From contig CAYZJV010000038.1 of NCBI GenBank assembly GCA_964478945.1, positions 1 to 26,622 on the forward strand: a DNA stretch of 26,622 bases. Reading direction: 5' to 3'. Origin of the DNA: CAYZJV01 sp964478945. GTDB taxonomy: Bacteria; Spirochaetota; Spirochaetia; Sphaerochaetales; Sphaerochaetaceae. Shown one piece after another: positions 16,231 to 24,421 of the stretch (position 1 is the first letter of the stretch; every line of letters starts with the position of its first letter). The notes below the pieces were generated by a model, which saw only the letters and a program-made list of their open reading frames with translations, did not search any database and was not told the origin of the DNA. The position numbers and the translations under genes were made by a program.

Positions 16231-19020
16231 CTACAACCTGAACTTGCCGTCGAACACCTTTTTCATACCCTCTGTGTCGGTTGGAATGAAGGGCTTTCCT
16301 TCGTTCCCAACCGTTTGGTCGGCCGCATCACCCAATAGGTCTCCAATCGGATCGAATGCGATCTGGGGATCTATGGTGACCGATCCATCCCTTTGCACCG
16401 CCACTTCGATCTCGACTTCATCCATGGAGGGAAGGGAGGAAGTGAACGAGCCGGATGCGTCACCGGTGAACGACATGCCATCCGAACCCGACATGGCCGA
16501 TCCCGAGACGGTCACCTTCGCACCTTTGTAACTTGCAGTCGCTTCGCCTGAAGCTCCGAATCCATAATCGCTTACCGTTCCATCCCCATTGAAACCGATT
16601 TTTCCCGTGATGGACACCTTCCCTTCGATTTGGGCATCTCCCTTGCCTGCATTGAAACGGTAGGAGGCCGATCCGTCATGCATGCTCTTACCGGTGAAAT
16701 TGTTCTTGGTGTAATGGTAATCGAAGCCCGGATTGCCCTTCATCGGAAGATCGAATCCGAGTTTCAGATCGGTTCTTGCAACCGATATCCTCCCCGATAT
16801 CGGGACAAACGGAATATCGAGATCGGTTCCATAGGAATCGAGTTTCTTGAATAGGGGTGAAGATGGAGGGATGTCTCCCGATTCGAAGCGCTTCTTCTCG
16901 TAGTTGTTCTTCGCTTGCCGTTGTTCCTCCACTTGTTCGATCGCTTCCAATCGAGAGATATCTTCTCCACATTTCTCTTGAACCGGGTAGTAGTCGAAAG
17001 CCCCATAAGCCATCACCACTCCTTCAAGTCCGGTCAACACCGCCCTGTCTATGGCAGCACGGAGTTCCTTGTCCTTCAGATCCCGAACCACTGGGTCACT
17101 GATCATGGCCACATGCTTGAACACATCCTGATAGAAGGCCTTCGCATAGGGGGTGATCTTCTTCAGGTACTGCACCGATGCGTAACTGGTCATCTGGTTC
17201 CAGTACCTGGAACAGATGTCGTTCCATTTCGTAACCGCCTCCCTACATTCTTCACCACCGAACTTCTCTTCGAGTCCACTCAATTGAAAACCCGCCTGTT
17301 GTGCCATCGAGTGCAGGGTTTGAATCATCTTCACGCCGAGATTGTCAAGATACTTTCCATAGGCATTGTACTTTATTTGGTATTGCAGCATGTTGTACCG
17401 CTGGATCAGGACATTGGAGGGATCGGCATAATCGGCTGGATTGATCTGGAAGATGACCATGGCAGGATCGAGATCGGCTGCGATTTGGAGGCTGGAGGCA
17501 GTCCTGTTGTTGGCGAGATCGAGTTCCGCTTGCTTGGCCTGTTGTTCCAATTCGGCAACATAGGCGTACACGTTCTCCTCTCCGGAAACAGCAGCTTCCC
17601 CACCTGTGTAATTGGCGTACTTCTCGGGATGGGCTTCAAGTTCATCGAGGTCGATACCCTGCATGTCGATGTGCAAACCCATCCTTTCGGTATTCTCGAT
17701 AAGGTCTTTGGCATATGATGCCGAGGCTTTCGTGGCGAACAAGGCCACCGCTTCGGTCAGATCTGTCAGGGCGGCGATGCCATGGGGTTGCCGTATCGCT
17801 TGGAGTGAACCATAGGCAAGTACGGTATCGATCTTCGGTGTGGTGTAGCTACCTTCAGGTACCAGATAGTCGATGAAGGTCCGTATCTTGTTCCTTTCGT
17901 TCTGGTCCATTGAGGAGATGAATTCGGCTGCCGTCAATATCGGTTGGCTTGCGATGGTCTCGATCGCCTGTTCATGCATCTCATCCGGGGCATTGGCCGG
18001 AACTTCGATGGCCTCAGCCACATCCTCGATCATCTTGGACTGTGTTGCCATCATGGCATACATCGCTGGTCGCGCAAGCATCGCATCTTCGAGTATGGCT
18101 TTTGCCTTGAGACGGAAGCCTGTGTTCCAATAGTAGGAGGAGAGTCCGACCGCTGCATCCCAAGAGGTTGGATCGGTATCGAGTGCGGCGAGGAAACTCT
18201 GTTTGGCTTCCTCATCCTTATCGAGTTCCAGCAATAGATTCCCGAGATTGATCAGGACCGGCACACTTTCGGAGGTGTATGCTCCTTCGTTTAGACTGCA
18301 GGAGAGTGCATGGCGATACACCTCCGCCACATCTTCGGTTCCCTTTCCCTTTGGTGCGAGAGCGGATGCGAAGTTGCTTGCTGCGATTGCATTTGAATAA
18401 TCATATGATAGCGCCGCTGCTGCCAAAGCCACTTTGAACGGCTGTGAATCCCCATAGAGTATGGCAAGCGCCACCGATTGCGACAATCCAATCGCCCGGT
18501 CCGGATCCTGCGTTGTTCCCGAGAACTCGGGCTCGTGTGGGATGAGTCGACGGAATTCGGATCGATCGAGCGGTCCCATCCCTTCCCAAGCTTCCTCGAA
18601 CCGTCGTGCGGTGAATTCCTGAATGGAGAATCGGTCGAAAGTACTTACAGCGAGTCGGGAGGGGCTTCTTCCACTTGTCTCGGATTGGGTCCGATCCTTT
18701 CTCACTTCTTCTTCAGCTTGTGCAAGAGCCCTTTCCTCCTCTTCGCTGGGAAGGGAGAGGGAAAGTGGAACTGGGGTGAAGTGTGATTCGGCCGTGATGG
18801 GGATAGGATATTCTATCGTTTGTGGTACCGTGGCTTTCAGTGTGTATTCTTGCATTGCAGGTTGCACGGCCTTCTCCACCATCTCGTTGGTCTTTCGATC
18901 GACCGCTTGGGATACCATGGATTCGAAGGCCGCCATGCAACCGGTCGATAGGACCACAACCGTCGCACATAAGAGACACGATAGGGTGATTCGCACCAAA
19001 GAAAACCGCTTCGGCTTCAT
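16231..19020 (-). CDS. large TPR-containing lipoprotein, family not recognised
   Basis: A 929-residue protein with a lipoprotein signal peptide ending LSTGC (Cys at residue 28). Residues ~85-110 are Glu-rich and helical. Around 225-330 there are TPR-like repeats (PVLINLGNLLLELDKDEEAK and VGLSSYYWNTGFRLKAKAIL). A long helical middle region follows, then from about residue 770 a Gly/Ser/Thr-rich, beta-type C-terminal domain (GKVSITGKIGFNGDGTVS and similar lines) with amphipathic alternation. The start ATG has AGGAGG 6 nt upstream. TPR suggests protein-protein binding at the cell surface or periplasm. I know no named family with this layout. It appears to be first in an operon with the beta-lactamase-fold gene. 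Confidence 0.82.
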   Translation of the reverse strand: MKPKRFSLVRITLSCLLCATVVVLSTGCMAAFESMVSQAVDRKTNEMVEKAVQPAMQEYTLKATVPQTIEYPIPITAESHFTPVPLSLSLPSEEEERALAQAEEEVRKDRTQSETSGRSPSRLAVSTFDRFSIQEFTARRFEEAWEGMGPLDRSEFRRLIPHEPEFSGTTQDPDRAIGLSQSVALAILYGDSQPFKVALAAAALSYDYSNAIAASNFASALAPKGKGTEDVAEVYRHALSCSLNEGAYTSESVPVLINLGNLLLELDKDEEAKQSFLAALDTDPTSWDAAVGLSSYYWNTGFRLKAKAILEDAMLARPAMYAMMATQSKMIEDVAEAIEVPANAPDEMHEQAIETIASQPILTAAEFISSMDQNERNKIRTFIDYLVPEGSYTTPKIDTVLAYGSLQAIRQPHGIAALTDLTEAVALFATKASASYAKDLIENTERMGLHIDMQGIDLDELEAHPEKYANYTGGEAAVSGEENVYAYVAELEQQAKQAELDLANNRTASSLQIAADLDPAMVIFQINPADYADPSNVLIQRYNMLQYQIKYNAYGKYLDNLGVKMIQTLHSMAQQAGFQLSGLEEKFGGEECREAVTKWNDICSRYWNQMTSYASVQYLKKITPYAKAFYQDVFKHVAMISDPVVRDLKDKELRAAIDRAVLTGLEGVVMAYGAFDYYPVQEKCGEDISRLEAIEQVEEQRQAKNNYEKKRFESGDIPPSSPLFKKLDSYGTDLDIPFVPISGRISVARTDLKLGFDLPMKGNPGFDYHYTKNNFTGKSMHDGSASYRFNAGKGDAQIEGKVSITGKIGFNGDGTVSDYGFGASGEATASYKGAKVTVSGSAMSGSDGMSFTGDASGSFTSSLPSMDEVEIEVAVQRDGSVTIDPQIAFDPIGDLLGDAADQTVGNEGKPFIPTDTEGMKKVFDGKFRL

Positions 19021-19070
19021 ACGGTTCCTCCTGTACCTGCATCATGAATGTATGTGAAAGAACGTTCGGA
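19016..19070. repeat. left copy of a 55-bp exact duplication flanking the gap
   Basis: The 55 bases before the N run are identical to the 55 bases after it (19171-19225). They contain the ribosome-binding site and first codons of the large lipoprotein gene. This is the pattern left when two contigs with an overlap were joined with a fixed gap instead of merged. Confidence 0.9.
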
Positions 19071-19170
19071 NNNNNNNNNNNNNNNNNNNNNNNNNNNNNN
19101 NNNNNNNNNNNNNNNNNNNNNNNNNNNNNNNNNNNNNNNNNNNNNNNNNNNNNNNNNNNNNNNNNNNNNN
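19071..19170. other. scaffold gap of exactly 100 N
   Basis: The run of N is exactly 100, the usual placeholder for unknown length. The identical flanks suggest the true gap length is minus 55, meaning no bases are missing. Confidence 0.95.
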
Positions 19171-19225
19171 TTCATACGGTTCCTCCTGTACCTGCATCAT
19201 GAATGTATGTGAAAGAACGTTCGGA
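19171..19225. repeat. right copy of the 55-bp duplication
   Basis: Identical to 19016-19070. It includes a second apparent start region for the lipoprotein, which would not exist after merging. After removal of 155 bases the distance from the DUF3795-like stop to the lipoprotein ATG becomes about 127 nt. Confidence 0.9.
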
Positions 19226-19302
19226 TGCTTTATATATCCGTCAAAACAGTAGCAGAAGAATTAAGATCGCTCAACAAAATTCGCTTACGTTGGAGATCCT
19301 GG
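19226..19302. other. remaining intergenic sequence upstream of the large lipoprotein gene
   Basis: AT-rich. On the minus strand TTGAGC is followed 17 bp later by TACTGT, and TATATAAA occurs nearer to the gene; either could belong to a lipoprotein promoter but neither is strong. No hairpin terminator for the gene before it is seen. Confidence 0.35.
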
Positions 19303-19860
19303 TTATCTCAATCGAAGATCGATATGGAGTAGGGCTGCTTGTCGTTCCATGGCAGCAACCATCATCTTGGCGACCACTTTCCTATCGCCCTCCAAACGTT
19401 GGTCATCTAGTTCCACCGTTTTGATGATATCGCGTAGCGTTGCCAATTCGAAGAGATTCACGGCAAGGCAGAAGAATCCCTTGCGTCTTCCATCGTCATA
19501 TCTGTCGATCAGATACTCCAACAATTCGATCTTTTGATCGAGTTCCTTGCGGTAGGCTCCCATTCCCAAGTCCCTCGCCTTCTGTTGGTCCGCGAGTCTT
19601 CTTTGGTAGGTGATGAAGGAATCGTGCTCGGCTTTCCTTTCATACCGTTCACAGGGATATGTGCTGCAATCATGGCAGTACTCCACAAATCCATGTGTTG
19701 CACTGCAACGGATGATGGGACACGATGGATGGAGTTCATTGAATCGTTCGCCTCCACAGCCGGGACATCGGGAAGACCCGTTGGTGTGATGTCGTGGACA
19801 GAGTCCGCAGTTGAGTCCACAAAGTGAAAAGGCTGGATACGATCGTGAGTATGGTTCCAT
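19303..19860 (-). CDS. cysteine-rich DUF3795-like protein
   Basis: A 185-residue protein. The N-terminal third has FSLCGLNCGLCPRHHTNG (Cys 14, 18, 21), RCPGCGG (32, 35), then further Cys in SCPIIRC and EYCHDCSTYPCERYE. The spacing CxxxCxxC...CxxC is typical of the DUF3795 family, probably a zinc or iron-sulfur site. The C-terminal half is helical and charged (KELDQKIELLEYLIDRYDDG). The ATG at 19860 overlaps the HNH stop as TGATG, with GTGGAG 9 nt upstream; a GTG at 19875 is the alternative. Strict coupling to the HNH gene implies that the two act together. Function unknown. Confidence 0.8.
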   Translation of the reverse strand: MEPYSRSYPAFSLCGLNCGLCPRHHTNGSSRCPGCGGERFNELHPSCPIIRCSATHGFVEYCHDCSTYPCERYERKAEHDSFITYQRRLADQQKARDLGMGAYRKELDQKIELLEYLIDRYDDGRRKGFFCLAVNLFELATLRDIIKTVELDDQRLEGDRKVVAKMMVAAMERQAALLHIDLRLR

Positions 19861-20987
19861 CAGTATTTTCTCCACTCCCAGTCTGGCGAAAATCCTTGGA
19901 TGGTCGCCAGTTCATACAGAGGTTCCATTGTGTTGCGCAAGCTCTTGTACAACTGTTCCCTGTCGAGCACTTGGGTTGGTTTCATATGCAGATCGGCCAC
20001 ATAGGGCTCGATTGCCTTCTCCCATGCGCTCGATCCCGACTTTTGACGATAGATCCAAAGCGCACTATGTTGCAGCTCGACGAATTTGTTGAAGTACTTC
20101 TCCATCGAGGGCAGATTGTTGGATTTGGAGGAGTTGATTGCTTTCGAAACCGGTATGAGATTCCACAACCGATCATGGGCAACGAACGACCAAGGGAGGA
20201 AATGATCGAGTGATACATGGTCCTGCGACAACGGTTCTCCACTGAAAATGCAATGCAATGGTTCTTTGGAGAGTACCGTGTTCCAGAATCTTCGTTGTGG
20301 TCCCATTGGTACCCTCACCAATGGTGGGAACAGTTTCATCTGTAGATTCGGTACCGATGGATTGCGCCTTTGCATATAGTCCAACCAGTTCCAGGCAGCA
20401 AAGGATTTGACCAACTCGATATTGTCATGAAGGTAGAGCATCCAATCTGGATGCATCACGATGGATCGATGATCGCTGGAGATGTAATAGAAGGGACGAA
20501 CGGTATCGAATTCGTGGATGGCAAGATGTGCTATGGCAGCATTCTTCCTTGTTTCCAAGGTTCCCTGCAATTTTCTGGTGAAAAACGGTGCGAGCAATCT
20601 ATAGGGAACCATATGCAACAGCCCGTTTCCAGTAAAATCGGTTTTTGCGATCTTGGCTTTCAGCCGGTTGCGTCCAGCCAGATTGTCCGATGATTCCACC
20701 GCAATACGATCGAGTTCCTGTGCGACCCTGTCGTTGATCCCGAAGGAGAGTTTGAAATAGGTATGGGGATACCATGCCAAAGTGAGCATTTCCAACAGGA
20801 TGTCATCCAATCGAATCACCTGATTGTTGAAACCAGTCTCCTCCAAGATATGCAACAATGCTTGGAAGTAGAGATATTTGTAGCTGGTGGCGGTATGGGA
20901 AAACACCTGCAGCAGTATGGGTATGTCGACCCGTTGCGAGTAGGGGAGACGATAACGGTTTGCTACGATACTCCAATTGTCTGGCAT
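19860..20987 (-). CDS. HNH endonuclease domain protein
   Basis: A 375-residue protein. The N-terminal ~230 residues are mostly helical, with a TSYKYLYFQALLHIL segment and no recognised domain. The HNH fold is near residues 245-295: CIFSG, then LDHFLPWS (Asp261-His262), WNLIPV (Asn276) and SKAINSSKSNNLP (Asn285, Lys288), matching the metal-binding and catalytic pattern. The second Cys of the common CxxC zinc knuckle is missing. The ATG at 20987 has only a weak GGAT before it, and the predicted promoter leaves almost no leader. It is divergent from the MerR regulator and coupled to the Cys-rich gene. DNA target and role, such as defence, are unknown. Confidence 0.85.
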   Translation of the reverse strand: MPDNWSIVANRYRLPYSQRVDIPILLQVFSHTATSYKYLYFQALLHILEETGFNNQVIRLDDILLEMLTLAWYPHTYFKLSFGINDRVAQELDRIAVESSDNLAGRNRLKAKIAKTDFTGNGLLHMVPYRLLAPFFTRKLQGTLETRKNAAIAHLAIHEFDTVRPFYYISSDHRSIVMHPDWMLYLHDNIELVKSFAAWNWLDYMQRRNPSVPNLQMKLFPPLVRVPMGPQRRFWNTVLSKEPLHCIFSGEPLSQDHVSLDHFLPWSFVAHDRLWNLIPVSKAINSSKSNNLPSMEKYFNKFVELQHSALWIYRQKSGSSAWEKAIEPYVADLHMKPTQVLDREQLYKSLRNTMEPLYELATIQGFSPDWEWRKY

Positions 20988-20996
20988 TCTTTATCC

Positions 20997-21025
20997 ATGA
21001 TATGCCAAGGACATCCGGGATTCAA
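20997..21025 (-). promoter_or_regulatory. promoter of the HNH/DUF3795 gene pair
   Basis: Minus-strand TTGAAT at 21025-21020, 17-bp spacer, TATCAT at 21002-20997. The -10 box ends 9 nt before the ATG, so the transcript would be leaderless or nearly so. Its -35 lies 24 bp from the divergent merR-type -35. Confidence 0.6.
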
Positions 21026-21049
21026 GAAACAATTATTTCAAATTGACTG

Positions 21050-21080
21050 TTGACCTTAACGTAACGTAAAGGTGTATCTT
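21050..21080 (+). promoter_or_regulatory. MerR-type autoregulated promoter with 19-bp spacer and dyad
   Basis: TTGACC at 21050-21055 and TATCTT at 21075-21080 are separated by 19 bp, the lengthened spacing that MerR-family activators correct by twisting DNA. A dyad at 21053-21073 fills the spacer: halves ACCTTAACGT and ACGTAAAGGT around a central A pair at 9 of 10 positions. This is a classic MerR operator and points to the adjacent regulator. Confidence 0.9.
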
Positions 21081-21086
21081 GCACTC

Positions 21087-21845
21087 ATGGAAGAAATAGA
21101 GCATATGATGACCATACAGGAGGTTGCCCGGATTTCTGCTCTGACGGCCCGAACACTGAGATGGTACGACAGGATCGGTCTTGTCGTACCCGATAGGGAT
21201 CCGTTCACCAGGTACCGTCGGTATGGAAGGGAGGATCTCAAGAATCTTCAGCAGGTCGTCTACTTCAGGGAGCTGGGATTTTCCCTCGATAAGATCAAAA
21301 GGATCATGGATGATCCGAAGTTTGACAGGGCATCGGCTTTGAAGGATCAGCTGAGCATGTTGAAGGAGAAAAGGAAAGCGGTGGAACAGATGATCAAGAC
21401 TTTGGAATCGGCCATCGCGGAAGAGAAGGGAGTGCATGTCATGCATGACAAGGAACGGTTCGAAGGATTCGATTTCTCTCACAATCCGTATGAGCAGGAA
21501 GCGCGAAAACGATGGGGAGAAGATACGGTGGATAGGGCGAACGTTACGCTATCGTCACTGGGAGGAGATGGACAGGAGGAACTATCCAACAGAATGGAGA
21601 ATCTGTTCAGGGCTCTGGCCAAGATACGAGAAATCGATCCAGCATCCCAAGAGGCCCAAGAAGCGATTGGGAGGTGGTATGATCTACTCAATACGATGGG
21701 ACACTATTCACCCGATATGTTTGGCAATCTTGGCAGGATGTACGTCGATGATCCCCGTTTCACCAAGAATATCGACAAATATGGTGAAGGGCTTGCACTG
21801 TTCATGCGTGATGCGATGATTGTCTACTCCGGCAGGAAGAAGTAG
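21087..21845 (+). CDS. MerR-family regulator with TipAS-like effector domain
   Basis: A protein of about 250 residues. The N-terminal MerR helix-turn-helix reads MTIQEVARISALTARTLRWY, followed by RYRRYGREDLKNLQQVVYFR and a long dimerisation helix (ALKDQLSMLKEKRKAVEQMI). The C-terminal ~120 residues (NPYEQEARKRWGE to MRDAMIVYSG) match the TipAS drug-binding domain of TipA-type regulators. Start choice is open: ATG at 21087 coincides with the predicted transcription start, while ATG at 21105 aligns best with relatives and has a weak GGAAG. It probably activates its own promoter on binding a small molecule. A DUF3052-like gene follows after 9 nt. Confidence 0.92.
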   Translation: MEEIEHMMTIQEVARISALTARTLRWYDRIGLVVPDRDPFTRYRRYGREDLKNLQQVVYFRELGFSLDKIKRIMDDPKFDRASALKDQLSMLKEKRKAVEQMIKTLESAIAEEKGVHVMHDKERFEGFDFSHNPYEQEARKRWGEDTVDRANVTLSSLGGDGQEELSNRMENLFRALAKIREIDPASQEAQEAIGRWYDLLNTMGHYSPDMFGNLGRMYVDDPRFTKNIDKYGEGLALFMRDAMIVYSGRKK

Positions 21846-21854
21846 ATTGACGCT

Positions 21855-22310
21855 ATGGAACTATTGAGGAAGCTGAATCACAAAGGCAATGGTGCGGTGT
21901 ATGTCATGGATTCACCTGGAGAATTTTACGATTCGATCGAGAAGATGAAAGAGGAGACGGAGGTGGTGACCTCGTTCACCACAAAGTCCCACGTGCCGCT
22001 GCTGCTGGTGTTCATCAGGGACAAGGCTGATCTGCTGGCTAAGATGGATGAGGTGAAACGTATGATCGATTCAAACACGATACTGTGGTTTGCGTATCCG
22101 AAGAAATCATCCAAACGTTACAAAAGCGATATCACTCGCGATGCCGGTTGGGATCCGTTGGGAGCGATGGGATACGAACCTGTGCGGCAGATCGCGCTCG
22201 ATGAAGATTGGTCGGCATTGCGTTTCAAGGCGGTTGCCACAATCAAGAAATTGACACGCAACTCTTCCATGACCCTCAGCACAGAAGCCAAACGTAGATT
22301 GGAAAATTGA
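21855..22310 (+). CDS. DUF3052-like protein
   Basis: A 151-residue soluble protein. The central segment MIDSNTILWFAYPKKSSKRY followed by KSDITRDAGWDPL and the later ALDEDWSALRFK match what I recall of the DUF3052 family, a group without known biochemical function. No signal peptide or membrane helix. Only 9 nt separate it from the MerR/TipA-like gene, so it is in the same transcript and is probably a target of that regulator. The ribosome-binding site is weak (AGGAAGAAG some 15 nt before the ATG), suggesting coupling. Its stop lies 4 nt from that of the convergent flavoprotein gene, with no terminator visible. Confidence 0.75.
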   Translation: MELLRKLNHKGNGAVYVMDSPGEFYDSIEKMKEETEVVTSFTTKSHVPLLLVFIRDKADLLAKMDEVKRMIDSNTILWFAYPKKSSKRYKSDITRDAGWDPLGAMGYEPVRQIALDEDWSALRFKAVATIKKLTRNSSMTLSTEAKRRLEN

Positions 22311-22314
22311 TCCT

Positions 22315-24243
22315 TCACACTCGCCACACAGTCTTCTCTTGCATCGACAGGAGGATGGAGTCGATGGCCACCGGTTTGCCATGGAATGAAGTGGCAGTGC
22401 AGGCATCCTTGCACGGTGCAAGGCAGTTCGTACATGCTAAGGAACCCGTTATCTGTAGTTTTGCTCCCACGATGTTCCCACATTCCAAGCGACGCATGAT
22501 CGCCGGTATTTCATACGAATGGGGACAGACTGTACTACAGGGGGCATCCAGACACCATTGGCAGGCACTGGCTTCATCATGTAGAGCGAGCAGTTGCGAA
22601 TCTTCGATCGCATTGGCAGAAGGTATGATTCTCCCCTCTTCGGTCCTCTTCACTTCGGTGATCTCCCCCTGATGTTCGGTGACCATATCCTTCAGAGTAT
22701 CGCTGTCACGATATTCCTCTTTCCCCATGTCGCGAAGAAGCAGGTTGGCGGCACTGATGCCGCTGATGGTGACTGCGAGACTTCCTGTGCCCATTACCGT
22801 CGCTTCACCACAGTGGTAGAAATTCGTCCATACGCCTTGTGCACGTTGGCGATGCAGGAGGTCTTGTCCCATCACTTGTTTGGGACCGGCCACACAGCCT
22901 CCTTCCTTCATGGTATAGCGTTCGATGGTGGTGGGAGTGGCAAGGGATATTTCCCTGACATGGGACGGGAATCCAGGGAAGTGGTGATCCAGTATACCCA
23001 ATAAGCGTTTGGTTTCCTCATCTTTTCCCTGTAGATAGGCATCCTGGTTGTTCTCCTTTTCCCATGGCCGAGGCCAACTGCGTAACGATGGACCGATGGC
23101 CATTACTACATGTTCATCTTCTGAACATAGGGAAGGATCGGTGAGCGAAAAGGCATACATGGTGACTTCCTTCTCATCGATTGAATCTGTGTTGTCGGCG
23201 AACATTTCTATGGGAAGGGTTCCGGTGGGGAGCGCTTCTTTGTCGACCACACAATAAAGCACTACACTCGGATAAGTCATCTCCAGCGACTGCATTTCGC
23301 GTAACTTTTCCAAAGATGTCGGATGTTCCTTCGCAAGATTCGCATGGAGATTGTGCAGCGTCCCTCCATACACGATGCGTTCGGTCTCCACGGAATAGGA
23401 TCCCTTTTCATCCTCCACCATGATTCTTGTGGGAATATTGTCCTCGAAGAGTAATTTGATGGCCTTGGTGCGGTAACGGACGATTCCTCCTGCTTCTTCA
23501 AAAGCCTTTTCCAGCTTTCCCGGCAATTGATGTGATCCACCAACGGCATAGTAGCTTCCCCCCACATGGTTTTCCATGAACATGGTGATTGCCAGAATTG
23601 CCGGGGTTTCATCGAGTGTGGTATAGCAGTAGGTGCTGGTGAGTTTGCTGAAGAATTTCACCACATCCTCCGAGTCAACGAACTTTCTCAGCAAGTCTCC
23701 CGCATTTTGGGAGAGGAGAGGGAGCAGGCGCATGTTCCTGACCGGATGCCGAAGAAATCGCAAGGCCGCTTCCTTGTTCGGTATTTCGGTGGGAGCCATA
23801 TAGGACCGGTCGGCGGTGATCACATGATGGTAAAGGTCCCCGATATAGGCGTAGAATCTCTTGATTTGGCCGATGTCATTGGGGAAAAGGGTTTCCAGAG
23901 TGGCGAAGAATTGTTCCATGTCGGGATGGAAGTCGATTGGGTATCCACCGTAACAGAGTCGGTACATCTGTCGATGGCGTACCACCTCAATCGGCTGTTC
24001 GAGTGCATTCATTACGAAGCGATGGGGGTTGAAGCCCTCTTTTCCAAACCCGAAGAACATCGCTGTTCCCTGATCGATTGTCCTCCCCTTCATCCGGAAC
24101 GTACCGCAAGAACCACCAGGTTGGATGTGCTGTTCCACGCAGAGGGTTCGCAGTCCCCGTTTCGCCAGCAAAGCCGCCGCGGTGAGGGAAGATAGCCCGG
24201 CTCCAATCACCACAACATCGAATCGTTCATCGCCACGTTCCAC
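22315..24243 (-). CDS. FAD-dependent desaturase/isomerase-like protein with C-terminal Fer4_20 iron-sulfur domain
   Basis: A 642-residue fusion. The N-terminus has the Rossmann FAD motif VVVIGAGLSSLTAAALLAKR and the QPGGSCGTF follow-up typical of phytoene desaturase/carotene isomerase (CrtI/CrtISO) proteins, with GTGSLAVTISGISAANLL closing the FAD site. From about residue 560 comes CQWCLDAPCSTVCPHSYEIP and later ACTNCLAPCKDACT, the two four-Cys clusters of the Fer4_20 domain of GltD and dihydropyrimidine dehydrogenase. That domain is normally N-terminal. GTG at 24243 has GGAGG 6 nt upstream; an ATG at 24300 lacks one. The substrate is unknown; no carotenoid genes are nearby. Confidence 0.88.
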   Translation of the reverse strand: MERGDERFDVVVIGAGLSSLTAAALLAKRGLRTLCVEQHIQPGGSCGTFRMKGRTIDQGTAMFFGFGKEGFNPHRFVMNALEQPIEVVRHRQMYRLCYGGYPIDFHPDMEQFFATLETLFPNDIGQIKRFYAYIGDLYHHVITADRSYMAPTEIPNKEAALRFLRHPVRNMRLLPLLSQNAGDLLRKFVDSEDVVKFFSKLTSTYCYTTLDETPAILAITMFMENHVGGSYYAVGGSHQLPGKLEKAFEEAGGIVRYRTKAIKLLFEDNIPTRIMVEDEKGSYSVETERIVYGGTLHNLHANLAKEHPTSLEKLREMQSLEMTYPSVVLYCVVDKEALPTGTLPIEMFADNTDSIDEKEVTMYAFSLTDPSLCSEDEHVVMAIGPSLRSWPRPWEKENNQDAYLQGKDEETKRLLGILDHHFPGFPSHVREISLATPTTIERYTMKEGGCVAGPKQVMGQDLLHRQRAQGVWTNFYHCGEATVMGTGSLAVTISGISAANLLLRDMGKEEYRDSDTLKDMVTEHQGEITEVKRTEEGRIIPSANAIEDSQLLALHDEASACQWCLDAPCSTVCPHSYEIPAIMRRLECGNIVGAKLQITGSLACTNCLAPCKDACTATSFHGKPVAIDSILLSMQEKTVWRV

Positions 24244-24384
24244 CATCATCCTCCAAAGCTCAGGATATTCACAAACGAGGGAACAGTATTGCTCCATCAT
24301 GTGAAGTGTATCATGAGCATGAATGGATTCCCAAAGGAAAAGGAGTGGCTATTCCACTATTGGCATGTGGTACCGAATTGTTTG

Positions 24385-24412
24385 GAGCAACCATTGCGGA
24401 GCCCGGTTGCTC
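24385..24412. repeat. inverted repeat (8-bp stem, 12-nt loop)
   Basis: GAGCAACC at 24385-24392 pairs with GGTTGCTC at 24405-24412. It lies just downstream of the small unknown gene on the minus strand and upstream of the flavoprotein. There is no T-run on either side, so an intrinsic terminator is doubtful; a regulatory site is possible. Confidence 0.4.
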
Positions 24413-24421
24413 GATGGCTAC

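Noticed and set aside
16915..17718. 267-codon + strand frame inside the large lipoprotein gene
   Set aside because: Antisense shadow: no ribosome-binding site, no recognisable domain, while the minus strand encodes a lipobox protein with TPR repeats.
19016..19225. Genuine direct repeat or mobile-element target duplication
   Set aside because: The copies flank only placeholder Ns and exactly match an assembly overlap; no element lies between.
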